This document shows, in pieces, positions 24,991 through 35,985 of a stretch of DNA of 64,000 nucleotides. This stretch comes from Sphaerosporella brunnea. Its lineage: Eukaryota > Ascomycota > Pezizomycetes > Pezizales > Pyronemataceae. The position numbers and the translations under genes were made by a program. The stretch spans positions 1 to 64,000 of the forward strand of contig VXIS01000249.1 of NCBI GenBank assembly GCA_008704415.1, given 5' to 3'. Under the pieces are notes generated by a model, which had not been told where the DNA came from, made no database searches, and saw only the letters and a program-made list of their open reading frames with translations. Each line of letters opens with the position of its first letter. Within the stretch, counting starts at the first letter, position 1.

Positions 24991-26237
24991 GTTTGGAGTT
25001 TATGGCGAAGAAGGCATGAAGCGAATGTGGGATTTGCTAGACTCAGGAACCGGGCCCGACCTACGGCTGTTGTTGTAAGGTAAGGACTGTTGAGGACGGA
25101 CGCAGTGGAAAAGGAGGTCACGGTGTAGGAAGGATTGTAGGCTTGTTAACTGAGTGCCGTGGGCCATCAAACCCGGCATCACATCATCGCCGAAAATGGC
25201 CCACTCTGACTAGAATCATCTATGTAGAAATGTTTGACTTGCAAGCCGGCCTCTTCTCCCAGAAGGGCCTGGCCACACATAACAATAGGAGAAGTTAACC
25301 ATGCTGGCGGATTGGCGAGACACACGTCTTACGGCCGAGATGTCAGATGTTAGCTAGGAGTTAGACAAAACATCGGTACCGAAGCAGGAAGTTCGACGGC
25401 CAGGGGTACCACGAGTAGAAATCTCCTAAAATCTCCTTCTAAAAAGGTGTTGTCAGTACGGAGCGGTAAGCTATATGAAACTTTTATGTATATTGATATA
25501 CCCGATCGACTTATGGGTCTGAGAGCGCTCGTCAATTTACGTGTTTTCCATCTTATTTGGTATATTAGCATTTACGGGGTATCTGCCCACGCTAGCAAAA
25601 AGGCGGGCACTTTGCTCGTTTTCATATGCAGCTGCGGCAAGTGGGCTGCTGTCTAGGAAATGGTATATAAACTGCTATCATAAACTGAGGCAACTGCGGC
25701 ACAAGAGGGCTAAGTACGTATTCGTATTGACGGGTTTGGCCGCTGGGGGAGATCTAAGAATGACGCTAGAATAGAGGTAAGAAGACGGCAGACATTGCCC
25801 CTCTCTCGCTTCGCTTCGATTTCCGTGCGTATCGATATCGGAAACACACGTGGCATGGCGTTTCAACTAGTTACTAGTGAAGAAGTTTCAAACGTTCCGT
25901 TGCTTATCTGAGACGGTCAACTGCGTCTGTGACGGGGACAGCAATCTATTCGCCTTGGCATCACTTCCCGATTTGTGCAGCACGTTTCCCACAACCTTTC
26001 CTTCCGTTTTGGGACTGGCCTTCGCAGTCGAGTGACTGTCCCATGCATACTAGTAGTATTGGCAATTGTATCTACATACTGTATCGGTGATTATTGAATC
26101 TGTTGGTTTGCTTACTTGTGTGGCGACATTTATGGAGCCATATGAGTAGTTCCGTCAGTTTCGGAAGTATTCGACTTTTTTTCCACCTCGTCGTATACGT
26201 GGATGTATTATATACACTGCACGGAAAAACGCACCCA
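24991..26237. other. Intergenic, no gene seen
   Basis: Upstream region of the 7-TM gene and downstream region of MSS1, both on the minus strand. ORFs are under 80 codons with no domain. Confidence 0.45.
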
Positions 26238-28057
26238 TTACTTCCCAACACAAAACTTTTCGAAAACGACGCCAAGGACCTCTTCCACATCACCCGCCAT
26301 CTCTCCTCTTCCCGTGATCCTCCCCAAACACTCTGCCGCGCCCCTAAGCTCCTCGGCAGCCGCAACCACATCCACATCGTCACCCGTCTCCTCCGACACG
26401 GCGCCCTCGGGCCCGACAATCTCCAAGAAATTACCCAGGAACACGTTGCATGCCTCCACCAGGAGTCTCTGCCGTTCCGTCGCTCCAATGCTCTCATACA
26501 TTTCCTCCACCGTCCCTGTTGAGGAGCTGATGGGGGATGTCATGTGGTGGAAGATTCCAGTGAGGCCGTCAAGAAACTTTTTAATTCCGTGCTCGGATTT
26601 CGCAAGGCTAGAAACACCGAAGATCCTGTCGTCCTTAACGTTTGGGAATGCGTCGTTGAGTTGGCGGATAATGTCCATCGGCAGAGTGTGAGTGGTTGAC
26701 GGGTGAAGATCGGTCTTGTTGACGACCACAACTACTTCTTTCCCGGCTTCTTCGGCTTCGTTGATGAGTTTGACGAGCTCCGGAGAGATAAGTAGGCCGA
26801 CACGGTCGTCGCTGTTGACGACTATGTCGACGACTGCTACTACGACATCTGCTGACATTGCGCGCTCCCTTGCCCGACGGATCCCCTCCTCTTCTATGCG
26901 TCCCACTTTCTCGCCGGAGCTTACGTCGTCAACCCGTAAGCCCGCCGTGTCGCCCAGGACCACCATAAACCCTCCCACATCCACAGCTAAATCCACCACA
27001 TCGCGAGTGGTGCCTGCTTCATCACTAACAATCACTGCCTCACGTTTGACAATCCTATTGAGAAGAGAGCTCTTTCCCGCATTAGGAGCGCCAACTAGCG
27101 ACAATGAAATGCCACTTTTCAGCAGTTCTCCACGCGCAGAGTTCTCAATGTGAACCCACAACTTCTCTCGTAGCATCTGCACGTTCATCACAACATCTGC
27201 CACCAGCTCCCGATTGCTTTCCTCGAAATGTTGGTCTTCGGCAAAATCTATGAGTGCCTCAAGCTCGCCTCTTGCCTGCACCAGTAGCCTTCTCCATTCC
27301 TCGTAGCGCTCGGCCAATCGTGCACTGTTACCCCGCACGGCTCGTTTCCGTTGCTCTTCGGTTGTGGCATCTAATGTTTCGCCCAACGCTTCGATTTCGG
27401 GCAGCGATAACCGCTCGTTGTGGAATGCGCGCCGCGTGAACTCTCCAGGTTCCGCATAGCGGATGTGGGAGCCGCACAGAGGGATCGCAGAGAGGACGGC
27501 ACGGATGATAGCGGGGCCACCGTGGAGATGTAGCTCGAGTACGTCCTCTCCGGTATGTGAGTTCGGACCAGGGAAATAGAGGCACAGCGCGCCGGGATCA
27601 AGGAGCTCGTGGGTTTGCGGATGATGCAGCGGCCGTAGGACTGCATAGCGAGGTTTTGGAGGCGACGAAGGAATCGCAGACGTCAGCGGCGTGGTTAGAC
27701 GCGTGTAGATCTGGTGCCGTGGTGTCAATTGAGCAAGCGCTCGGATGAGCGTGGGAGATGTACTTCGAGAGCTGCAGGGCCGGAGGCGCGAACGACCGCG
27801 ATGGCGGACTTGCCCGGCGGCGTTGAGAGCGCGTAGATAGTCGTCGAGGGGGAGGAGGAGGACGAATGTTCCGGGGAGGGGAGAGGCTGGTGGGACAGGT
27901 GTCTGTGCGGGGCATGCCCGTGCTCGACGGGGAAGTGCGAGAATTCACGACGCGAAGTTCGTGAGGGACAGTGATGGAAGCGGGCAGACATTGCGAAGGT
28001 AACTGACCGCGGGCAGAAGACGCGAAGAGGGGGTCGCAGGCGGGGACGGAGCGGCAT
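26238..28057 (-). CDS. MSS1: Mitochondrial tRNA modification GTPase (MnmE/MSS1)
   Basis: Exons in coding order 28057-27764 and 27710-26238 give 588 aa. The 54-nt GT-AG intron joins PAALE to IYTRL in phase 0. The first about 50 residues are Arg-, Ser- and His-rich, fitting a mitochondrial presequence. The MnmE N-terminal domain begins TIYALSTPPGKSAIAVVRAS and continues with HTGEDVLELHLHGGPA. The G domain has P-loop GAPNAGKSS (about residue 305), switch DEAGTTRD, DTAGLR and NKTD. The C-terminus ends in FCVGK, with the conserved catalytic Cys of the family. With MTO1 the enzyme builds the 5-carboxymethylaminomethyl group on U34 of mitochondrial tRNAs. A LINE tail begins only about 150 bp upstream of the start codon. 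Confidence 0.95.
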
Positions 28058-28199
28058 AGCGGCGCAATTCAGATGGATATTTGCTGGTCTATAGAAGATT
28101 GTGGTGTGATGTGAGCATGACGTTATTTTTCACCTTCGCGCGGAACACAGTTTGGCGAGACCGCTTCATCTATTATCACTCAATCGTGAATTGTGATTC

Positions 28200-28656
28200 G
28201 AGATTCGATGCCCCACGACATAAACGAACGTACATAACGGACGACAAGTGCTGGTGGTGCGACTCCAATGCAAGACAAACACGAGACCATCTGTTCAGAT
28301 GGAAGAAGAAGCAGAGGGAACTCTGGAAAGCGGTAGGGGTCGCCACCAAGGAGGGTGGAAGGAAGCACTGGCCAGTCACCTCGGCGACTGCCCTGCTGGC
28401 GGATGATGTACGGAGGCGGTTTTGTCTTTCCTTAGCACAACCAAAGTGGGATGCTGGCATCATGTCGTGACGAGCTTTTTCACCCTATGTCCTCTACTAT
28501 GTCCTCTCCTATGTTCCCCCACGAGTTTCCTTAGCATGATCATACTCTGGTTCGATTTCCTTGGTACCTTTCCTTAGAATAGCCGCAGGCCCCAACAGTG
28601 GACCTCGGTCTAAGGGGTAGCATAGCCTATTCTCTACAACATGATTAAAACAAAAC
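28200..28656 (+). mobile_element. 5'-truncated LINE tail in the MSS1 promoter
   Basis: The frame reads TDDKCWWC, then TRDHLF, an LWKAVGVATKEGG segment and a short C-terminus. The 3' UTR follows ('gccgcaggcccca', 'aaggggtagca') and the tail is attaaaacaaaac. It is the same family as the copy at position 1. Several residues expected between DHLF and WKKK (the RC- segment) are missing, so it is a decayed copy. It occupies most of the space between the MSS1 start (28057) and the 3' end of the small gene at 28786. The left boundary is approximate. Confidence 0.75.
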
Positions 28657-28785
28657 GAACGTACATGACCATATGAATAATGACTCCACTACAGTTCAGA
28701 AACGCACCAAACGAATGTTCTCACAGTCAGTCGTGTTTACTAACTTTTCCAGACGCCTCGCACTGTGATCATGAATTCGCGACCA

Positions 28786-29457
28786 TTAGCATGTCAAAGG
28801 GCCCAGATGCCAGTCAGAATGTGCAACAAACCTATCGCTGAACCAGCTGCCCTCAGGAGGAGGAGAAGGACCACTGTCAAAGAAGCGCAGTATCTCCACC
28901 AAAAACTGCACCGCGGTAGTGCCGAGAATAACCCCAAACTCCTGCAGTGCATTCGCCGCCTTCTCGAGGCACTCCCAGAGCCAATTCTTCACAGCCAAGA
29001 TTTTTTCCTTGACCATGTTGAAAAAGGATCCAACCACCCGGAGCGAAGAGGCATAAAACAGCGCCGCAGGCTTACGATATTGCTCAGGCAGCTTCCGGAC
29101 CTCCCGTTTGTACGCCTCGGTCACTCTGTCGACTTCCCGAGCAAAAGACAGTTTTGCTTCCTCCGCTGTGGCGTCGATGACCTCCTCCCAAGGCTCATCC
29201 GGCCATAGATTTTCGTGACTTCGCTGGACTACTTGCAGCACCTTTTCGGCGAAGCCGACAAAGATGTTAAGGCAGGATTCTAAGAGGCCCCGTATGAACT
29301 CGGCGAGCTTGCCCCACCATGGGTCGGTTTGGGTGGGGGATTGTGGTTCTTGTGATTTCTGATGGACTTCCGCTGCTGGTTCGCAGAGGCGAGGGTGTCG
29401 TTGTGTGAGTTCAAGGTTGCAGCCGTGGGAACGTTCGGTGACCACGATTACTCGCAT
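28786..29457 (-). CDS. Unrecognised helical protein, LWPD-PWE family, copy 1
   Basis: Single exon, 223 aa, no family recognised. Its reality is supported by the paralogue at 31005-31640. Aligned without gaps from the WW pair (residues 47-48) for about 120 residues, the two share WW-x-KL, LWPD-x-PWE (residues 84-90), D-A-x-x-E-x-x-K-x-x-F, a Gln/Ala-rich stretch and A-K/V-x-W-x-x-x-CLE-x-A-x-x-AL. The conserved part is predicted helical and amphipathic. There is no signal peptide or clear membrane segment. The N-terminal 45 residues and the Pro-rich C-terminus (SGPSPPPEG) are unique to this copy. The start at 29457 is the first ATG in frame. The function is unknown; the pattern would suit a membrane- or lipid-surface-associated helical bundle, but that is a guess. 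Confidence 0.65.
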   Translation of the reverse strand: MRVIVVTERSHGCNLELTQRHPRLCEPAAEVHQKSQEPQSPTQTDPWWGKLAEFIRGLLESCLNIFVGFAEKVLQVVQRSHENLWPDEPWEEVIDATAEEAKLSFAREVDRVTEAYKREVRKLPEQYRKPAALFYASSLRVVGSFFNMVKEKILAVKNWLWECLEKAANALQEFGVILGTTAVQFLVEILRFFDSGPSPPPEGSWFSDRFVAHSDWHLGPLTC

Positions 29458-30111
29458 TTTGATGGCTTTTAAAGCTTAGCAATGAGGGGATATATCTACG
29501 GCACACTATGGTTTGCAGAATACCTACTTACATTCACCAATGCCGACCTAGAGATTGTGGTTGTGGTAGAGGAGTTGCTCTGCGCTGCGCTGCTTGCGAG
29601 AGAGGTTGTGAGGAAGCTTCAGCTTTTATGTATAAGGCTGCGGACATGATCAGCGCGTGTGGGGCTGACCGTGGCCTTGCATTTGCGTGCATGCGCAATC
29701 AGGTGGAACAGTGCAATCAACACCAATAGATGTCAATGCAAGGATATCTGGAATGCCGAAGCCCTTCCAATTCCTATTCGCCGGTGGAGGAAATGGCTGC
29801 ACTTTGATTCGGGCCACAATCCGAAATATCGTATTCACATTGAACCGCAAGGCAGCAGCGAAACGTAGCCTTACTTGCCATCGGGTTCCCTTGCGGAATA
29901 AAAATCAGGATTAAGTTTACCCCGCCTTGAAGAGTGTTTCCCGACTTATCATCGATTGTGAGCGTTTTGCAACATTGTCTCGGAGGAGAGTCCAGGCACT
30001 TATGAATGTAAAGTGAAAGTGCTCCCGTGTTGTCCTTCCCTTTATGGTTCGCCGGTGTATGCAAGAGTATTCGAATATGGAAATGGCTGTAGTTTGGTCC
30101 GCATGAGAGTA
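29458..30111. other. Spacer upstream of LWPD copy 1
   Basis: No gene seen. It contains the promoter of the minus-strand gene. ORFs on both strands are short and overlap each other. Confidence 0.4.
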
Positions 30112-30652
30112 CAGTAGAACCTCTCTATCAGGATGTCTCGGGACCGGGGGGGCGTAGTCTTATGGCGGGTATTCTCACAGAGAGGTTGGCTTGGCGTTGT
30201 GAGTGATTACTGGTGATGCGTCGCCCGCGCGCGCGCTCCAGGCGGGGTGCGCGCTCTGCTCGCTTTTCGACGTCCAAAGCTCACAGTTCTGTAATTTTGA
30301 TGTCGCCATATCTAAGAGTACACTCTACATAAATCCAAAGAAATCCTCCAACCGCGTCTGCTGCATACTGTTTGCTCCCCTTAGACGACGTCGACGCAGG
30401 TCTCCCTGTAAGGACTTTAGAGCGCGGGTTACTTTCGCCGTCGCTCCAGTTCTGCTGAGGCTGTTCAGTTGCACGAGGTGTGTTGAGATGAGCGCAACAT
30501 TGCTCAACCGCACTTTTTATACAAATTTTTTCACGTTTTTATAAAGAAAAAAAATACTCTTATTTCCCATACAAAACCGTCGGGACCGCGGCCACGCAGT
30601 CTTATACAGACGTTATTCTTAGAAGGGGTATTCTTGTAGAGAGGATCTACTG
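30112..30652. mobile_element. 541-bp pogo/Fot1-like MITE
   Basis: The left end is CAGTAGAACCTCTCTATC. The right end, reversed, is CAGTAGATCCTCTCTAC. TA flanks both sides (30110-30111 and 30653-30654). These CAGTAGA-CCTCTCTA ends resemble those of pogo-group Tc1/mariner elements, which include fungal Fot1-like transposons. There is no transposase ORF, so it is non-autonomous. The inner parts of the arms share 'cgggaccg' and 'agtctta' motifs in diverged form. Confidence 0.75.
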
Positions 30653-30654
30653 TA

Positions 30655-30789
30655 GAGCGGTTTAGCCCCGCTGCCGGATAGCTTTCTCAGTGTGAAGTAG
30701 GTATCAGGATTTTGGCTGCATATTCGGGCGCACTCTGATGCTGATACTTGGCACTGAAAATATCATCCGGCAGCGGGGTTGAACCACTC
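30655..30789. mobile_element. 135-bp MITE abutting the pogo-like MITE
   Basis: The terminal inverted repeats are about 50 bp. The left starts GAGCGGTTTAGCCCCGCTGC; the right, reversed, starts GAGTGGTTCAACCCCGCTGC. Both continue to CCGGAT and later GTATCAG. TA lies on both sides; the left TA (30653-30654) is the same dinucleotide that bounds the neighbouring element. Almost the whole element is arm, so its transcript would fold into a hairpin. Confidence 0.8.
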
Positions 30790-31004
30790 TATTAACGATC
30801 GTAATCATTCACAGACGTAGAGTACCACACAAGCTGCGTTGCCAATCGGAAAAGAAAAAAAAAGCGAACTAAACCCCCAATCCAGCACATCTCAGCATTG
30901 CTCAAGCCAAACAAAGGTATCGGAGAGTCCTGCACTATAAAAGTCGTGAGCGTTAGCAAGTCAATGAGAGCAACCGAACCAACCAACCTCCGTGGGCAAC
31001 AAAC

Positions 31005-31640
31005 CTAGAGTGTAACCGTTGAGGAGAGACGTTTCAAGGACCGCCAGAATTTCATAGCGACTCTCTCGAAGCTCGTCCAGATATTCTTCAGTGCTTTCCA
31101 TGCCGTTTCCAGACAATCATAAACCCAATCCTTCGCCTTTATCAGGCCTTGCCCTATCGAGCTCAGGAAGCCGTTGAGATTTGCAAGTGCAGAAGCAACA
31201 AGCCCAGCCGCCTGAGTCTGCTGCGCCGCAGGGACTTGGTTGCGGATAGTGTCTTTGCACGCCTGGCCCACATCATCCATCGTTACCCCGAACTCGACTT
31301 TTGATTTTTCGCACGCGGCGTCTAATATTTTCTCCCAGGGTTTGTCTGGCCATAGTTTTTGATGGCAGCTCTCGAGCGCGGCCTTCGCCTGCTGCAAGAA
31401 TCGCCGCAAGCTCCGTAGGCCTGCTTGAAGACCTTTTTTGATGTTCTCCAGAAGCTTGTTCCACCACGACTTTTCGGGGCCGGCCTTCGACGGGTCGTCC
31501 TCGTCGCCAACGAGAGTGTCGGAGTCGGAGTCGAAGTCGAAGTCGATGAGGTCGGCGGCGCCGAAATCGATACCGTCCTTTTCGTTAAATACGCGAGGGC
31601 CCCGCCGCCGATAAAGGCCATCTTTGGGGTTTTCTTCCAT
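31005..31640 (-). CDS. Unrecognised helical protein, LWPD-PWE family, copy 2
   Basis: Single coding exon, 211 aa. The start at 31640 is preferred over an upstream non-ATG extension because 'ctgac...tttctaag' just upstream looks like the acceptor of a 5'-UTR intron. The N-terminus (about 55 residues) is acidic, with a DFDSDSD cluster; this is absent in copy 1. From the WW pair (residues 59-60) it aligns without gaps to copy 1: the WW-to-LWPD spacing is 37 residues in both. LWPDKPWE lies at 96-103. The C-terminus is basic and amphipathic. No known domain, signal peptide or transmembrane helix is evident. The two paralogues are on the same strand 1.5 kb apart, suggesting tandem duplication followed by MITE insertion. 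Confidence 0.68.
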   Translation of the reverse strand: MEENPKDGLYRRRGPRVFNEKDGIDFGAADLIDFDFDSDSDTLVGDEDDPSKAGPEKSWWNKLLENIKKGLQAGLRSLRRFLQQAKAALESCHQKLWPDKPWEKILDAACEKSKVEFGVTMDDVGQACKDTIRNQVPAAQQTQAAGLVASALANLNGFLSSIGQGLIKAKDWVYDCLETAWKALKNIWTSFERVAMKFWRSLKRLSSTVTL

Positions 31641-33089
31641 TGCGCTTAGAAAGTCAGTAAAGAGGAAACACGTCACTCTACCAGTTGGTTGCTCAGATGG
31701 TGCTTACCCTAGAGTTGTTGCTGTGTCGGTTTCTGTGCCAGTGAGAAATAGGCGTGGAGAGCTCGGGAGGTGGGGGGTTTAGCCTCCTCTTGAGTGCAAT
31801 CAACGCCAAGTAGGCACCAGCAGGTATATACGTGACACAGAAACAAGCAAGACCCCGGATTGGATGCCTCCCGCAGCTGAGCATGCAGAACCCAGCTTTG
31901 CCACGGCCATGCATGGACGGATCAAAGGGGAAACACATTCGAGAATTCGGAACTTAGCTGTGGCCATCATAATCCCTCACTCGACCGAGCATACCTTTAC
32001 AGCTATCGCGACGTGGGAAAAGTGCGAGTGAGAATTCACAAGTATAGAGGTGAGTTACCAGTCAGAAGCATCGGTAGAGAGGAAGCTGCTAGGTAGATCT
32101 ACAAACATACACAAGGGAGAAGCCCGATATAGCCACATCAACTATCCGGACCTTCTGACAATGTTAGCTAATTAGGCAGGAAATACAACACTTTAAAGCC
32201 GTCGGTCGTTTGAATAAGATGCTTACTCTGGTTACGTGCAAAGTGTTCCGCGTGTGTTAGTCAACCCACGATAGTCATGACCAAGCTTGAGATATTGTAC
32301 TCAAAAACAATACCTAGCTCGACAATACAGCCCTGTGGCTAAGATCCGGATATTTGAGCTGGAAAATTATATCCAACACTGAGAACTCCCCACGACAACC
32401 ATAATCCACTATCCTCTTCGTGTAATCCTCGGGAGAACATTACACCTTCTTGCAAACAAACCTACATACTGGCACCTACCTGCTTGCAGTAGTTGGCGCG
32501 CATATGCAGGAGCTATTCTAGTTCTGCCGGCAAATCACGTACTTTCACGCAGCCGAGCCGGTACGCTCGGGGTAAGCATTCGGGGGGTCGGAGTCATCAC
32601 ATCCCACTCGTTTGTCGGTACATGCATCACTAAACACATCACATCGGCCTGCAAACAAAGTCGAAGCACTCTTTCGGCTTCAACACTTTTTTTCGTCCCA
32701 CATTGCACCGTGCACGTGGTTCACAAACCGATGTACGATTGGGTTTCGGCTTTAATAGGTTTTCTCCCCCCCCACTGCACTTGTGTATGTGGTTCAGGAA
32801 CCGGTGGACCGCTTCGGGTTAATAATATTTTTTTGCCGTACACGGTGCACTATGGCCCCAGGAAATGGTGCGGCGGCATTGGCTCGGCGTTTTGCGGTAG
32901 AGGTCCATTGATTGATTGAATACCTGCAGAAGCTGTAGATGCAGATGTCGAGTATAAAGAGCCGATTCCTCCCTTCGATTTGGGAAACCAGCACAGCCAG
33001 CAGTTGCAATAGAGACAGCGGATCCAAGCAGTTTCCCCTTGAGCTCTTTGACACAATCACTTCTCTCCGACCACCAACCGCCTTCAGCA
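31641..33089. other. Intergenic upstream of isochorismatase gene
   Basis: No gene seen. Two diverged direct copies of about 65 bp lie at about 32700-32840 ('gtgcacgtggttca' against 'gtgtatgtggttca'). The last 140 bp carry the TATA-like promoter listed separately. Confidence 0.4.
32953..32958 (+). promoter_or_regulatory. TATA-like box
   Basis: TATAAA within agtataaagag, 137 bp upstream of the isochorismatase start. The same 10-base context is found upstream of the secreted protein at 40515. Confidence 0.45.
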
Positions 33090-33968
33090 ATGAAGCTCCT
33101 CATCCAAATCCTCTCCCTCTGCGCCCTGGCCTCCGCTGCCGTCGACTCCGGTACGCCCCTCACCCCCCCTACACCACCACCACTAACACGCCCAGGGTAC
33201 ATCTACACCCGGCTCAACGCCTCCGAGGCCATGCTTCTGGTCGTGGATCTTCAAGTCGGCCTCTACTCCCAAGTGCGCGATCAAACGCCCGAAGCATACC
33301 TCAACGCGATGATGGCGCACTCCGCGATCGGGCCTTTGTTCAACCTCCCCACAGTGCTGACCACCAGCGCTTCGAGCGGACCCAACGGGCCGCTTCCAAA
33401 GGAGATCGTGGACATGCACCCGCATGCCCCGTTGGTCAGCCGCCAGGGTGAGGTTAATGCGTGGGACAACGCCGAGTTCCGGGCTGCTGTTGAGGCCACG
33501 GGACGGAAGCAGATTATCATAGCTGGTATCACGACTGATGTATCCTCCCCCCTTTTGCTCCCACAGCTAGGAAAAAAAGAGGCTGACAGTTGGACGGCTA
33601 GGTATGTACCGCGTTCTTGGCCCTCTCGCTCCGCCAGGCTGGATACGAGGTCTGGGCCAATACCGATGCGTCGGGTACGTTCAGCACTAGGATCGCGGAC
33701 GAGGCAAACGTGCGCATGCGTGGGGCTGGTGTCCAGACTATCGGCATGTTTGCGATTGTGTTGGAGCTCATGAGGGATTGGAGGAACACTCCTGGTGCTG
33801 CCGAGGTGCTGCCTTACTTCGATAAGTGAGACCCCGAGTTCGGTGCATGCTTGGATGAGTGGCTAATGGGATTTTAGGTACCTCCCCAGCTACGGCTTCT
33901 TGGCTCGCTCTCATGCCGCTGCGGTCTTGAACGGAACTTTGATTCCCGGCGAGGCCGGTTTGGCTTAA
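33090..33968 (+). CDS. Secreted YcaC-like isochorismatase-family hydrolase
   Basis: Exons 33090-33150, 33196-33539, 33602-33825 and 33878-33968 give 239 aa. The introns are GT-AG; the first is only 45 nt, with a ctaac branch point 9 nt before its acceptor. A signal peptide (MKLLIQILSLCALASAAV) leads into the isochorismatase-like fold. The catalytic Asp is D38 in LLVVDLQVG. The nucleophile is C137 in TTDVCTAF. The segment RQGEVNAWDN corresponds to the RPG-INAWDN block of the YcaC group, and TDASGTF follows. The fold supports a cysteine-hydrolase (amidase-type) reaction; the substrate is unknown. Secretion is unusual for the superfamily but occurs in fungi. The gene is intact and has no related neighbour. 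Confidence 0.9.
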
Positions 33969-35468
33969 GCCCCAGAGTTGCAGCGCTGCCGTGTATTGCA
34001 ACTACACGGATGAGAGTTGAGGGATTGGTGGGGATCAGGAGACCTGGGGGTTGAGGCTTGGACGGCTAGTGGAAGTTGAGATCTAGGGTGTAATCGTCGA
34101 GAAGTGCGGATAACATGGTATTTTATTGGTGGCGTGGAGGGGGAGAGTGAGGAACTTGGGTTAAAACACGGCCTGCGTGCAGTGAAAACCAAAAAAAGCA
34201 GTCGAGCACTTTACCAACGAGTTTAAAAGAACAAAACTATCTACAGCTGTAATGGCTCAAGTTGAGGAAGCTCTTCCACTTTACGATGGTTTCTTTCCAT
34301 ACACCCTGTTCGCTGGTGGTGTCCGGTTCGAATCCTGTGGCCGCCATGTCAGCCAGCCTGCGCAAGCGGCTCGGCTGTGGGCGCTAAGACAACAAGTTAC
34401 CCTTCAGTCCGGAAACGGCGCAGAGAACTTGTTCCACAGGATGGCGGTATCGGATCGCACCGCCAGCGGCCTTGGGAAGGGATCATCGTTAGGTTGGGCA
34501 ACTTCATTTTTTAATTATTATTTTTTAATATTATTTTTCAACTTTCCAACACCAACCACCATCACATATCAAAAAACTCGTTTCGTTCAGACTGTCGGAA
34601 ACACAGGTGGACCTGTGGAACTGTCGAATGTCGAACCGTACCCATGTCTTCCTCGTTGGAAACAACAGATCACCATCATCGCAGTCGATACAACCGTTGA
34701 GCTGGTTGCGTCCCGAAAAAGGGTTTCACCTCCTTCACCGCCGTAAGTATGATCCACCGCAGTCGTGACGCACGGAGCATCATTTTTCCGAAGTGTTAGT
34801 GAAGGCGTAATGATTCGAGAGAGAAAAAGAGAGAGGCCATTCCTCCTTCTTCGACTGGACTCGGATTTTTCGTGTTGATGTCTTTTCCTAGCAGGGCTTT
34901 TCCTCCACTACCTGCAGATGGGAATGGCTTTCTGTTGAATTCCGGCCATCTAACAATTCGCTGTAGGGTAGGAAGCAAAGGGAAGGACTTGTACAGCTGG
35001 ATTAATTCGACTTTCGGGTACCCGTCGATATGCTAACTAGGGGGCATCTCGACTTCCGGCTTGCTCAAGGGTCGCCAAGGACATCCTTTCCATTCAGCGC
35101 TCGGACAGACTCAACTCTGGTCCCTCCTGGTCTTGTGGTCCGTATTCCGTGTTTGAACAACGCACGCCTCTGGGCCCATGTGAGCGAACCCATCACCCGG
35201 TCGTTCCCTCTCCGCAGCGGCTTCGAGCGTGTGCTCAGTAAATGATGAACCCCTGGACCTCTCCTTTCTTTGCGAGGTTGTGCGTCTAATAGACTCAGCG
35301 TGGCGCCTACTCGTCTCGAAGGAAGATCGGCATTCTTCCGGTCAGACCTTCTAGGCACTATTTCTACGGTTTCTCCTCGTCGCCGAATTGGCCGGACAGC
35401 TCGAATTTCTCCGCCAAAACCGTCTCGTTAAGTCCCCGCCAGACTTCCATTTCCGCCTGAATCACTGG
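33969..35468. other. Intergenic, no gene seen
   Basis: ORFs up to 164 codons (34252-34746) show no motif and run through AT-rich low-complexity sequence near 34505-34550. No gene is supported. Confidence 0.4.
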
Positions 35469-35985
35469 TTAGCGAAGCCCACAACAGTAACGCCTCTGAC
35501 TACTGACATCGTTTAGGCCATGGTAAAGGCCAATACGCCCCTCACCGGTCTGCCGTAGCATGTCTGTGCTGGCATGCTTGTAGTTCGCGGTGGAGCGTGC
35601 GATCTTCATGTGAAAAATGCTGATTGAGTCCAGCAGGGACCGAGCGAGCTTTTTCTGCTCGTTATCGATTCTTTCCATGCCGGGCTCCGAGCCGTCGAAA
35701 GCGTTTGTCTGGTCGATGATGAAGAGCGCGTGCTCGCCGCTCTTCCCTGTGTTCCAGCAGAACTCTCTGAGACTGGCCAGCTTGGCCGTGCAAAACGAGA
35801 TTCTTGATTTGTGTGGATCGAGGCTTTGGCGCAGGCAAAGTTCGAGCCGTTGATGACAACGTTGTCTGGGATTCACTTTTAGTGATCATGATTGTGTTCC
35901 ATGGGATGGTGAAGGATTCAGTCCAATGGTTACGGCGTGCGCGTCTTGAAACTAGCAAGTTCTGAGCAATGGAAGTCGTCGACAT
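35469..35985 (-). pseudogene. Relic of a P-loop NTPase-type gene (Crinkler/RHS-like?)
   Basis: The minus-strand frame reads ALFIIDQTNAFDG, then IDNEQKKLARSLLDSIS, HMKIARSTANYKHA and RIGLYHGLND. The hydrophobic-IIDQ-NA-D segment looks like the Walker B region of a fungal P-loop ATPase family often joined to Crinkler-type or retrotransposon-hotspot-like proteins, in which a following S-x-N motif also occurs. The upstream part (35877-35985) lies in other frames with stops, so the gene is truncated and frameshifted. The family assignment is from memory of the pattern and is tentative. Confidence 0.35.

Noticed and set aside
34290..34350. tRNA-like sequence with ggttcgaatcc
   Set aside because: The T-stem does not pair (ccgg opposite cctg), and no matching acceptor or anticodon stem can be found upstream.
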